Positions 1 through 7,299 of a stretch of DNA of 11,234 nucleotides are shown piece by piece. The stretch covers positions 1 through 11,234 of the forward strand of contig JAGOFF010000064.1 of NCBI GenBank assembly GCA_017997315.1, written 5' to 3'. The translations under genes and the position numbers were made by a program. A model generated the notes under the pieces. The model did no database searches. It was given only the letters and a program-made list of their open reading frames with translations, and was not told the origin of the DNA. The stretch's first letter is position 1; every line of letters begins with the position of its first letter. Source of the stretch: Clostridia bacterium (GTDB lineage Bacteria; Bacillota; Clostridia; Saccharofermentanales; UBA5734).

Positions 1-199
1 GGGCTGCCTGTCGTGTCCGGGTGCGGCGGGCGATGTCGTCCGCCCCGCGGAACTGGATATCGAGGCGACCGACCGGAACGGGAACCGGTTCCGTATCCAT
101 GCGACCGAACTGCTGGCGGTCTGCGTTTCCCATGAGACGGATCATCTGGACGGAGTGCTGTTTATCGACAAAGTCAAAGGAGAACTGGTTCGTTCGTGA
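1..199 (+). CDS. def: Peptide deformylase, C-terminal part (cut by window start)
   Basis: Peptide deformylase is the metalloenzyme that removes the formyl group from the N-terminal Met of new proteins. Only the last 65 codons are present, read in the frame starting at base 2. The fragment opens with the second conserved motif, GCLS, whose Cys is a metal ligand. About 40 residues later comes the third motif, VCVSHETDHLDG, with the HExxH metal-binding histidines and catalytic Glu. Motif 1 must lie upstream. The residue after GCLS is Cys where Val is more usual. The stop TGA (197-199) overlaps the GTG start of fmt by 4 bases, so the two are probably translationally coupled. Deformylation reverses the modification that Fmt installs, which explains the pairing. 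The truncation is due to the window edge; there is no sign of a pseudogene. Confidence 0.95.
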   Translation, partial: GCLSCPGAAGDVVRPAELDIEATDRNGNRFRIHATELLAVCVSHETDHLDGVLFIDKVKGELVRS

Positions 200-1152
200 G
201 TCTTCGAATCATTTATATGGGGACGCCGGATTTCGCCGTCCCGCCGCTTGAAGCCCTTGCCGCATCCGGGCATTCCGTGGTTGCGGTCGTTTCCCAGCCC
301 GACCGCCCGGCCGGCAGGAAAAGGACGATCGATCCGACTCCTGTCCGCAAGGCGGCGGAGCGGCTCGGACTCCGGACCGCGCAGCCGGAAAAGATCCGGA
401 CCGCCGAGTACCTCGCCTGGCTCGCCGATCTGAAGCCGGACCTCTATGTCACGGCGGCGTACGGCAGAATCCTCACCCCGGCGATCCTCGGCATCCCGGC
501 GCAGGGATGCATCAACATCCATGCGTCGCTTCTCCCGAAATACCGCGGAGCGTCCCCGATCAATGCCGCCATCATCCATGGAGAGACGGTCACCGGAATC
601 ACCATGATGCTGACCGACGAAGGGATGGATACCGGAGACATCCTGACGCAGGACACCATGGAGATCCCGGACGACGCCGATGCCGGGGAGATGTCAAGGA
701 GGCTGTCGCTGCTGGCCGCCGATCGGATCGTGCCGGTTGTCGAGGCATGGACTTCCGGATCCGTCACCCCGATCCCGCAGAACCACAACGAGGCGACGAA
801 CACCCGGCCGATGACGAGGGACGACGGCCGGATCGAATGGTCCCGTCCGGCACTCGAAGTGCACAACCTCGTCCGGGGCACGACCCCCTGGCCGGGATCT
901 TTCACCCTGCTCGGCGGGAAACGGGTCAAGATCCACCGGACACAGGTTTCCTCCTGCCCGGCGGAGCCGGCCGGCACCGACGGGATCCGTCCCGGGACGG
1001 TCGTGTCCACATGTCCGGATTGCATCCGGGTCGCCTGCGGCGCCGGAACCTGCATCGAACTGCTGTCCCTGCAGGCGGAAGCCTGCAGGCGGCTCGACGC
1101 GCGGGAATGCTTCCACAACTTCCGCCCCGGTACCGTTTTCGGAGAGGGGTGA
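196..1152 (+). CDS. fmt: Methionyl-tRNA formyltransferase
   Basis: Fmt transfers formyl from 10-formyltetrahydrofolate to Met-tRNAfMet, making the bacterial initiator tRNA. The protein has 318 residues, the usual length. The N-terminal formyltransferase domain starts RIIYMGTPDFAVPPLEAL and carries the SLLPKYRGASPI loop. The catalytic triad is visible as Asn107, His109 (NIHAS) and Asp145 (MDTGDI), matching N106/H108/D144 of the E. coli enzyme. The C-terminal tRNA-binding domain begins near residue 205 (LEVHNLVRG, TTPWPGSF). The start is GTG at 196: the next in-frame ATG (217) would remove the first beta strand. A purine-rich AAAGGAG (176-182) lies 13 bases upstream, so coupling to def termination by the GTGA overlap is likely. 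The downstream rsmB is in the same frame, after 72 bases without a stop. Confidence 0.98.
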   Translation: MSLRIIYMGTPDFAVPPLEALAASGHSVVAVVSQPDRPAGRKRTIDPTPVRKAAERLGLRTAQPEKIRTAEYLAWLADLKPDLYVTAAYGRILTPAILGIPAQGCINIHASLLPKYRGASPINAAIIHGETVTGITMMLTDEGMDTGDILTQDTMEIPDDADAGEMSRRLSLLAADRIVPVVEAWTSGSVTPIPQNHNEATNTRPMTRDDGRIEWSRPALEVHNLVRGTTPWPGSFTLLGGKRVKIHRTQVSSCPAEPAGTDGIRPGTVVSTCPDCIRVACGAGTCIELLSLQAEACRRLDARECFHNFRPGTVFGEG

Positions 1153-1224
1153 ACGGATGCACGGCTCCACCGGATCCGGGTGTCCCTCCGATGCCGGACG
1201 CGTGATCCCCGGATCCCTGTTTTC

Positions 1225-2622
1225 ATGAAAAGCGGCGGGTGGAAATCCCGGCCCGGCTGGAACGACCGGAACGGCGGAGCGCGGCTGGCGGCGCTGCACG
1301 TCCTGGTCGACGTGCTGGAGAACCGGGCGTATTCCAACCTTTCAAGCGAGTCGCACCTCAAGGCGTTTTCCCTGGATGCGAGGGACCGTGCGTTTGCGTC
1401 CGCACTGATATACGGCACACTGACCCGCGTCATCACGATCGATGCGTTGTTGGCGGCGGTTTCCAGCATACCGCTCGACAGGATGGAAGCGCCGGTTCTC
1501 TGCATCCTGAGAATGGGGGTGTGGCAGATCCTGTATTCGCGCAGCGTGCCCCCCCATGCCGCCTGCAGCGAGAGCGTCGCGTTGGTTTCGCGCGTGAGCA
1601 ACCGCGGCGCGGCCGGCATGGTGAACGGAATCCTCCGCCGGATCGCTTCGGCGCCGCCCGTCATCCCGCCGGACCGGTTTGCGATGGTTCATTCGCTTCC
1701 GGACTGGCTGGCCGACCGGCTGATCGCCTGGTTCGGCGCGGAGACCGCGTCCGTTGTGGCGGAGGCATGCAATGAACCGCCGCCGCTGTCGATCCGCGTC
1801 AACCGGATGCGGACCGATCCGGCGCATCTGGCTGAAATCCTTCTTCGGGACGGTGTAACGTCCGGTCCGGGCGCATTCCATCCCGATGCACTCCATCTCG
1901 ATCTGGGAGGACGGCCGGTCGGTACCCTTCAGGCCTATGCGCAGGGATTGTTCATGGTCCAGGACGAAGCCGCGATGCTGGTGTCGACCATAGCTTCACC
2001 CCGTCCGGGACAGAGTGTCGTCGACGTGTGCGCGGCTCCGGGCGGGAAATCCTGCCATATGGCGGAAATCATGGGGGACAAGGGCCGTGTCCTGGCCTGC
2101 GACCTGCATCCCTCGCGACTGCGGTTGGTGGAACAGAACACGGACCGGCTTGGACTCGGTATTGTCACGACCCGCGTGCAGGATGCCGTACAGATTGGCC
2201 AGGCGGATCCGCCGATTGGTCCGGCCGATCTGGTCCTTTGCGATGTTCCCTGCAGCGGATTGGGCCTGCTGGCGAGAAAGCCGGAGATCCGGCTGAATGC
2301 GGATCCGGAAGAGATGGCGGGGCTCCCCGGTGTTCAGGTGAAGATCCTGGACGCCGCCGCCGGGCTGGTGAGGCCGGGAGGCACGTTGGTCTACAGCACA
2401 TGTACGCTCGATCCAGCGGAGAACGGACGGCAGGCCGACCGTTTTCTGGCCGCATGGGACGGCGTTTTCTCGCCCGAAGGATTCGCCTCCAGTCTGCCCG
2501 CCGCCTTGACCGCGAGGGATCCCGGGCTTGCGGCCGATGCGGCCGCAGGGAGGATGCAGCTGCTGCCGGGCCGTCATGCATGCGACGGTTTCTATATGGC
2601 GCGATTCAGGAGGTCGGTCTGA
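1225..2622 (+). CDS. rsmB: 16S rRNA (cytosine-967-C5)-methyltransferase RsmB (Sun)
   Basis: RsmB methylates C5 of C967 (E. coli numbering) in 16S rRNA using S-adenosylmethionine. The N-terminal third is a NusB-like RNA-binding domain (RLAALHVLVDVL, then SLDARDRAFASALIYGTL). The C-terminal part is a Rossmann methyltransferase: SAM motif VCAAPGGKSCHMAE near residue 268, acidic DLHPSR, DVPCSGLG with Cys343, and YSTCTLDPAENG with the catalytic Cys393. The start is uncertain. ATG 1225 gives 465 residues and lies close to the conserved domain, while GTG 1180 would add 15 residues of no recognisable conservation. Neither has a clear ribosome binding site, so reinitiation after fmt is possible. The stop (2620-2622) is 1 base before the rlmN GTG. 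The family assignment is firm; the target position rests on family knowledge. Confidence 0.95.
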   Translation: MKSGGWKSRPGWNDRNGGARLAALHVLVDVLENRAYSNLSSESHLKAFSLDARDRAFASALIYGTLTRVITIDALLAAVSSIPLDRMEAPVLCILRMGVWQILYSRSVPPHAACSESVALVSRVSNRGAAGMVNGILRRIASAPPVIPPDRFAMVHSLPDWLADRLIAWFGAETASVVAEACNEPPPLSIRVNRMRTDPAHLAEILLRDGVTSGPGAFHPDALHLDLGGRPVGTLQAYAQGLFMVQDEAAMLVSTIASPRPGQSVVDVCAAPGGKSCHMAEIMGDKGRVLACDLHPSRLRLVEQNTDRLGLGIVTTRVQDAVQIGQADPPIGPADLVLCDVPCSGLGLLARKPEIRLNADPEEMAGLPGVQVKILDAAAGLVRPGGTLVYSTCTLDPAENGRQADRFLAAWDGVFSPEGFASSLPAALTARDPGLAADAAAGRMQLLPGRHACDGFYMARFRRSV

Positions 2623-2623
2623 C

Positions 2624-3709
2624 GTGAAACCCTATTTCTATGATCTGGGTCATGACGACTGGGTCCGTTGGGTCCAGGCAAACGGGCTGCCGGCATACCG
2701 GGCCGCGCAGATCTTCCGGTGGTCGGGGCGCGGAGTGCGCGAATGGGGGCAGATGACGGACCAGCCCGCCGCGGTCCGGGAACTGCTGGCCCGTGATTTT
2801 GACATCGATGGGCTCCAGGTTGCGGGACAGATGGTCTCACAGGTGGATGAAACCACCAAGACCGTATTCCGTCTGCGGGACGGGAATCTGATCGAGACCG
2901 TGCTGATGCGGTACCGCCACGGGGATACCGTCTGCATATCCTCGCAGGCCGGCTGCCGGATGGGGTGTTCGTTCTGTGCCTCGACCGGCGCCGGATTCGG
3001 GCGCAGTCTGACGGCGGGGGAGATGCTTGCCCAGGCGGTGTTGGCAGGTGCGCTTTCCGGAGTCCGCGTATCGCGGATCGTTGTGATGGGGATCGGGGAA
3101 CCGTTCGACAACTACGACAACCTGATCCGCTTCCTGCATCTTGCGAACGAACCCGAGGGGCTTGGCATCGGGATGAGGCACCTGACGGTCTCAACTTGCG
3201 GCTGTGTTCCTGAAATGATAAAATTCACAAACGAGGAGCTTCAGGTAAACCTCTCGGTTTCCCTGCACGCTCCGGACGATGAAACCCGCATCCGGCTCAT
3301 GCCCATCGCCCGCAAGCATCCCATCGACACGTTGATGGCGGCCAGCCGGGCCTATACGGAGCGAACGGGCAGGCGAATCACGTTCGAGTACTCTTTGTTC
3401 CTCGGCGTCAATGATTCGCCGGACCATGCGAAGAAGCTCTGCCGCCTGCTGAAGGGCATGTTGTGCCATGTGAACCTGATCCCCGCGAACGAATTCGAGG
3501 GAGGACGGTACACGAAGAGCCGCCGTGATACCGTACAGGCTTTCCGGGAAACGCTTGAATCCTGCCGGATTCCGGTGACGGTGCGCAGAGAACTCGGTAC
3601 CGACATCATGGCCGCCTGCGGCCAGCTTCGAAGAGGTCTGGAAAGCGAAAGGGACAACGCCGATGTACGCAGGCGCGACGGACAAGGGCCTGATCCGGAT
3701 CAACAATGA
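2624..3709 (+). CDS. rlmN: Dual-specificity RNA methyltransferase RlmN (radical SAM)
   Basis: RlmN makes 2-methyladenosine at A2503 of 23S rRNA and A37 of some tRNAs, using a radical SAM mechanism with a methylated Cys. The [4Fe-4S] motif is Cys111, Cys115, Cys118 (GCRMGCSFCAST). The SAM-contact strand reads MGIGEPFDNYDN, followed by HLTVSTCG. The methyl-carrying Cys of the family is Cys332 in MAACGQL near the C-terminus. The start is GTG 2624, 10 bases after a strong AGGAGG (2608-2613) inside the end of rsmB; ATG codons further upstream lie within rsmB and encode nothing RlmN-like. The 361-residue protein is slightly long because a charged tail of about 26 residues follows the AACGQL motif. 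That tail overlaps the PP2C gene by 47 bases. The related Cfr enzymes methylate C8 instead; the operon context favours RlmN. Confidence 0.96.
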   Translation: MKPYFYDLGHDDWVRWVQANGLPAYRAAQIFRWSGRGVREWGQMTDQPAAVRELLARDFDIDGLQVAGQMVSQVDETTKTVFRLRDGNLIETVLMRYRHGDTVCISSQAGCRMGCSFCASTGAGFGRSLTAGEMLAQAVLAGALSGVRVSRIVVMGIGEPFDNYDNLIRFLHLANEPEGLGIGMRHLTVSTCGCVPEMIKFTNEELQVNLSVSLHAPDDETRIRLMPIARKHPIDTLMAASRAYTERTGRRITFEYSLFLGVNDSPDHAKKLCRLLKGMLCHVNLIPANEFEGGRYTKSRRDTVQAFRETLESCRIPVTVRRELGTDIMAACGQLRRGLESERDNADVRRRDGQGPDPDQQ

Positions 3710-4394
3710 GGATTGCTACGCGATCCTGACCTCGAATGAGAATCTGCCTTATGTGCTGATCGTTGCGGACGGACTGGGAGGTCATCGGAAAGGTGAGCTC
3801 GCCAGCCGCATCGCTGTGGATTACGCCGTCTCGCGGCTCGAGGGATCGATCGCCCCGTACGAGGATCCGGCTGCAGTGGCGGACCGGCTGCGCGATGTGG
3901 TGGAGAAGGCGAACGTCAAGGTGTACCTCGGCTCGATCGAGAACGAGGACAGTCAGGGGATGGGGACCACTCTGACGATTTCGGTCGTATTGCCCGGCCA
4001 TCTCGTAACGGCGCACATCGGCGATTCACGCGCCTATCTTCTGCATGACGGGTTCCTCCAACGGGTGACAGTCGACCACACACTGGTTCAGGAACTCCTG
4101 GAAGCGGGCGACCTGACCCCGGAAGAGATGTTCAACCATCCGAAAAGGAATGTGATCACCCGTGCGCTGGGGGTTCCGGAATACATGCAGGCGGAGACCT
4201 TCATTCAGTCGCTGCGCCGCGGCGACCGGATTCTGTTGTGCTCGGACGGCCTGCACGGCTATGTGCATGAATCCCAGATCCGACAGGTGCTGAAAAAGGA
4301 AAGAGACCCGTCCTCGGCGGCCGGCCGGCTGATTGAGCTGGCAAACGCCGCGGGCGGTGAGGACAACACCACGGTGGTGCTGTGCTTTTTGTGA
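3663..4394 (+). CDS. prpC: PP2C-family Ser/Thr protein phosphatase (PrpC/Stp)
   Basis: This metal-dependent phosphatase dephosphorylates the adjacent PASTA kinase and its substrates. Its 243 residues are normal for the bacterial family. Motifs in order: TDKGLIRINNED near the N-terminus, VADGLGGH with metal-binding Asp36, MGTTLT, HIGDSRAYL, TVDHTLVQEL, NVITRALG, LLCSDGL with Asp195, and GGEDNTTVV with Asp234. All the expected metal-binding acidic residues are present. No signal peptide or membrane segment is seen, so it should be cytosolic. The ATG at 3663 lies inside rlmN; it is kept because residues 5-17 are the conserved first strand of the fold. AAAGGGA (3648-3654) is a moderate ribosome binding site 8 bases upstream. 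The gene is followed closely by the kinase, giving the standard phosphatase-kinase pair. Confidence 0.96.
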   Translation: MYAGATDKGLIRINNEDCYAILTSNENLPYVLIVADGLGGHRKGELASRIAVDYAVSRLEGSIAPYEDPAAVADRLRDVVEKANVKVYLGSIENEDSQGMGTTLTISVVLPGHLVTAHIGDSRAYLLHDGFLQRVTVDHTLVQELLEAGDLTPEEMFNHPKRNVITRALGVPEYMQAETFIQSLRRGDRILLCSDGLHGYVHESQIRQVLKKERDPSSAAGRLIELANAAGGEDNTTVVLCFL

Positions 4395-4430
4395 GTAACG
4401 GATGCCGTCCCGATCAACGACGTCCGCCAC

Positions 4431-4446
4431 GGGAGGAAGCAATTTG
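4431..4446 (+). promoter_or_regulatory. Ribosome binding site favouring a TTG start for the kinase
   Basis: GGGAGG at 4431-4436 is followed after 7 bases by TTG (4444-4446), in frame with the kinase. The only ATG in this frame upstream of the kinase fold, at 4402, has just a weak GTGAG before it. The spacing and strength make TTG the more likely start. Confidence 0.65.
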
Positions 4447-6342
4447 ATTGCGGTAGCGAACAACGGATTCGAAGGCCATGTGCTCGGCAACCGGTACCGG
4501 ATCGTCCGGCGGCTGGGTCGCGGAGGCATGGCGGACGTTTATCTGGCGACGGATCTGCTGGAAAACATGGAAGTGGCCGTGAAAGTACTCAAGGCCGAGT
4601 ATTCGACCGACGCGGAGTTTCTGCGCCGGTTCGAATCCGAAGCCCGCGCGGTCTCGAGCCTGTCCCACCCCAACATCGTGCAGGTGTACGGCATCGGCGA
4701 GGAGAACGGGATCCACTACATGGTGATGGAATACATCGAGGGGATCACGTTGAAGGAACTCCTCCAGCAGTGCGTGCGGCTTGACTGGGACGCGGCGGTC
4801 CCCATCGCGATCCAGATCGGTCTGGCGCTGGAGCACGCGCACGGCAAAGGGATCATCCACCGCGACATCAAACCCCAGAACATCATGATTACGCCGGACG
4901 TCAAGGCCAAGGTGACGGACTTCGGGATCGCGCGGGCTTCCTCCGCCAACACCATCACGATGACCGGCGGCGGCGCGCTCGGATCCGTCCACTATTTTTC
5001 ACCGGAACAGGCACGGGGCGGCATGGTCGGGGAAAAGTCCGACATCTACTCCCTGGGCATCCTGCTGTATGAGCTGGTTACCGGTGTGCTCCCGTTCGAC
5101 GGCGACACCTCCGTTTCGATCGCCATCAAACACCTGCAGGAGAATCCGCAGCCGCCTTCCGCGCTGCAGTCCCACATCCCGTCGGGACTGGACGGCATCA
5201 TCATGAAGTGCATCCAGAAATCCCCGGACAAACGGTATGCGAACGCAGGCGACCTGATTGCGGAACTGGATGCCCTGATGATCGATCCGGACGGGGAGTA
5301 CGGTGTTCTGGACCATGCCCAGGAATCCTCCGGCACACTCAAGATCGGTCCCGTCCGTCAGGATCCCGACTATCGGAAGATTGGACAGATCGAGTCCACG
5401 TTGAACGAACGGCGACGTTCCCGACGCCGAGACGCGATCATCGTGATCGCGCTTGTCCTGGTCGCGACCGTCGCGCTTGTGAACATCGGTGTGATCGCCT
5501 GGCGCAATTTCATCGCCAGGATTCCTGAACCCACCTCCGCGCAGTTCGAAGTCGGCAACTACGCCGGCAAGGACATCGAGGACGTGAGAGTCGAGCTGGA
5601 CGCGGCCGGCCTGCTGCAGGGGACGGATTTCAAGACCGAACTGGTGAAGGACGACAATGTGCCGGTAGGCCATGTCATCCGGCAGACTCCGACTCCCGGA
5701 ACCATGATCGGTCCGGAAAGCTACATTGTCCTGACCCTCACCGTGAGCGGCGGCCCCAACCTCATCACGCTCGAGGATTTCACAGGTCAGAGTTATCTGG
5801 TTGTCCAGCCCCGTCTGGAGACCACCCTGGGCCTGAAAGTTGAAATCATCAAGATGAACGACAAGGCGCTTGGCAAGGATCTGATCATCCGGACCGAGCC
5901 CGGCGCGGGAGAGAACATCAACAAGGGCGGATCCATCAAGGTCTATGTGAGCGACGGAACCGGCAAGGTCAAGATCACCAAGGACATCCTGGGACTGACG
6001 AAACCCCAGTTGGAGGCCAAGCTGGGTGACCTGGATCTGGTGCTCGGCGCGGTGGAGACATCGCCGGCCGCATTGACGGCCATCGCGGAAAACAAGCTGA
6101 CCGCCGATCAGCTGGTCACCATCGGGGTTAATTTTGCGTTCGATACGGAGATCAATACCAAAACGCCGGTCACGGTCCGCTTCGGAACCACGGACGAACT
6201 GCTGGGAATCCTGAATCCTTCGCCGACCCCGGATCCGAGCGCAACGACGGGCACGACCGTGCCTGGAGCGACTACGGCTCCCCCGACACCCCCGCCGGTT
6301 GTTCCGACGACGCCGGCGCCCGCTCCCGGAGCGGGCGGCTGA
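4444..6342 (+). CDS. prkC: PASTA-domain Ser/Thr protein kinase (PrkC/Stk family)
   Basis: This membrane kinase senses cell-wall fragments through extracellular PASTA domains and phosphorylates proteins linked to wall synthesis, growth or spore germination (family knowledge). From the TTG start it has 632 residues. The kinase domain (about 17-275) shows GRGGMADVY, VAVKVLK with Lys47, HRDIKPQN with catalytic Asp141, DFGIA with Asp159, a Thr/Ser-rich activation loop ending GSVHYFSPEQARG, and DIYSLGILLYELVTG. A basic stretch (RRRSRRRD) precedes one transmembrane helix (about 331-353). Three PASTA-like units follow (about 369-435, 440-505, 508-585; the third is the most divergent), then a Pro/Thr-rich tail. 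TTG 4444 is preferred because GGGAGG (4431-4436) lies 7 bases upstream. The alternative ATG 4402 would add 14 residues and has no good site. Confidence 0.95.
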   Translation: MIAVANNGFEGHVLGNRYRIVRRLGRGGMADVYLATDLLENMEVAVKVLKAEYSTDAEFLRRFESEARAVSSLSHPNIVQVYGIGEENGIHYMVMEYIEGITLKELLQQCVRLDWDAAVPIAIQIGLALEHAHGKGIIHRDIKPQNIMITPDVKAKVTDFGIARASSANTITMTGGGALGSVHYFSPEQARGGMVGEKSDIYSLGILLYELVTGVLPFDGDTSVSIAIKHLQENPQPPSALQSHIPSGLDGIIMKCIQKSPDKRYANAGDLIAELDALMIDPDGEYGVLDHAQESSGTLKIGPVRQDPDYRKIGQIESTLNERRRSRRRDAIIVIALVLVATVALVNIGVIAWRNFIARIPEPTSAQFEVGNYAGKDIEDVRVELDAAGLLQGTDFKTELVKDDNVPVGHVIRQTPTPGTMIGPESYIVLTLTVSGGPNLITLEDFTGQSYLVVQPRLETTLGLKVEIIKMNDKALGKDLIIRTEPGAGENINKGGSIKVYVSDGTGKVKITKDILGLTKPQLEAKLGDLDLVLGAVETSPAALTAIAENKLTADQLVTIGVNFAFDTEINTKTPVTVRFGTTDELLGILNPSPTPDPSATTGTTVPGATTAPPTPPPVVPTTPAPAPGAGG

Positions 6343-6349
6343 CAGGGGT

Positions 6350-7255
6350 ATGCCGGACGACCGGAAGGCGGTGCTACTTCGCGGAGTGGGAGGGAACTAC
6401 CTCCTCGCCGATGCCGGCGGAACGGTCGGCATCGCAACCCTGCGCGGCGTGCTGCGCCGGGACAGCTTGGTGCCCGCGGTCGGCGACCATGTCTCGTACA
6501 GTGAGTCCGGGGATCCCGATGTGCCGTTCCGGATCGATGTGATTCACGAACGTCGGAACTTTCTGCCGCGCCCGCCGATCGCCAACCTGGACGTCCTCTT
6601 TATCGCCGTGTCGGCGGCGGATCCCCTGCCGGATCTGCTGCTGGTGGACAAAATGCTGATTCTTTGCGGCGCGCATGATATCCGCCCCGTCATCTGCATC
6701 ACGAAGAGCGATCTGGATCCCTCGGGCACAGAACACATCCGCAGGGTTTACCGCAACGCCGGATTCGATGTGCGCCGATCCGGCCTGGACGACGCGGCGG
6801 ATCTGGATCTGCTCCGCAACGAGATCCCGGGCCGGACGGTCGGTATCGCCGGCCAATCCGGTGTCGGCAAATCGACGATTCTGAACCGGCTGACCCGGGA
6901 ACGCCTCATGGATACGGGGGAACTCAGCAACCGGATCAGAAGGGGACGGCATACGACGCGCCGGGTCGAACTGTTCCCGTTCGGGGGAGGTTATCTTGCG
7001 GACACGCCCGGTTTCTCGCAGCTCGATCTATGGGATGTCGGATTGACCGGCGACGGGGTGATCTCCGGTTATCCGGAAATCCGCGCAATCACCGACCCCT
7101 GCCGGTTCCAGGGATGCCGGCATATCGCGGAACCCGGGTGTGCGGTGGCGACGAATCCTTCCGTGGACGCCGGGCGTCTGGAGCGGTATCGGCGTTTCCG
7201 CACGGCGCTGGATGCAGTCAATCCCTGGTCCAGGAGACGTCCGCCCCCCATCTAG
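6350..7255 (+). CDS. rsgA: Ribosome small-subunit-dependent GTPase RsgA (YloQ/CpgA)
   Basis: RsgA is a circularly permuted GTPase that acts late in 30S subunit assembly. The 301-residue protein has an N-terminal OB-fold (about 1-75), then the GTPase motifs in permuted order: NLDVLFIAVSAADP, the G4-type ITKSDL, the P-loop GQSGVGKS at 168-175, then RRGRHTTR and DTPGF. The C-terminal zinc knuckle is complete: Cys251, Cys256, His258 and Cys264 in a CX4CXHX5C pattern. ATG 6350 is 7 bases after the kinase stop and gives the expected N-terminus. Its ribosome binding site is poor, since AGGGG (6344-6348) sits only 1 base away, so coupling to kinase translation is likely. RsgA homologues are known kinase substrates in Bacillus, which makes the order kinase-rsgA meaningful, though that is not shown by this sequence. 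Confidence 0.97.
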   Translation: MPDDRKAVLLRGVGGNYLLADAGGTVGIATLRGVLRRDSLVPAVGDHVSYSESGDPDVPFRIDVIHERRNFLPRPPIANLDVLFIAVSAADPLPDLLLVDKMLILCGAHDIRPVICITKSDLDPSGTEHIRRVYRNAGFDVRRSGLDDAADLDLLRNEIPGRTVGIAGQSGVGKSTILNRLTRERLMDTGELSNRIRRGRHTTRRVELFPFGGGYLADTPGFSQLDLWDVGLTGDGVISGYPEIRAITDPCRFQGCRHIAEPGCAVATNPSVDAGRLERYRRFRTALDAVNPWSRRRPPPI

Positions 7256-7259
7256 ACGA

Positions 7260-7265
7260 TATAAT
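7260..7265 (+). promoter_or_regulatory. Possible internal promoter -10 box before rpe
   Basis: A perfect TATAAT lies 4 bases after the rsgA stop and would place a transcript start near 7272, about 28 bases before rpe. No good -35 hexamer is visible (ACGTCC at 17-bp spacing) and there is no TG extension. In GC-rich DNA a chance TATAAT in a short gap is uncommon, but the call is tentative. Confidence 0.35.
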
Positions 7266-7299
7266 GAGATAAGCGGCCAGCCCGTTCGGAGGTATACAC

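Noticed and set aside
1..199. def as a broken pseudogene
   Set aside because: The frame is intact to a proper stop with motifs 2 and 3 present; the 5' part is simply outside the window.
444..1664. A 406-codon minus-strand open frame across fmt and rsmB
   Set aside because: It spans two clear plus-strand genes and their gap, has Ser/Arg-rich composition without domains, and has no convincing start signal. It arises from codon bias on the other strand.
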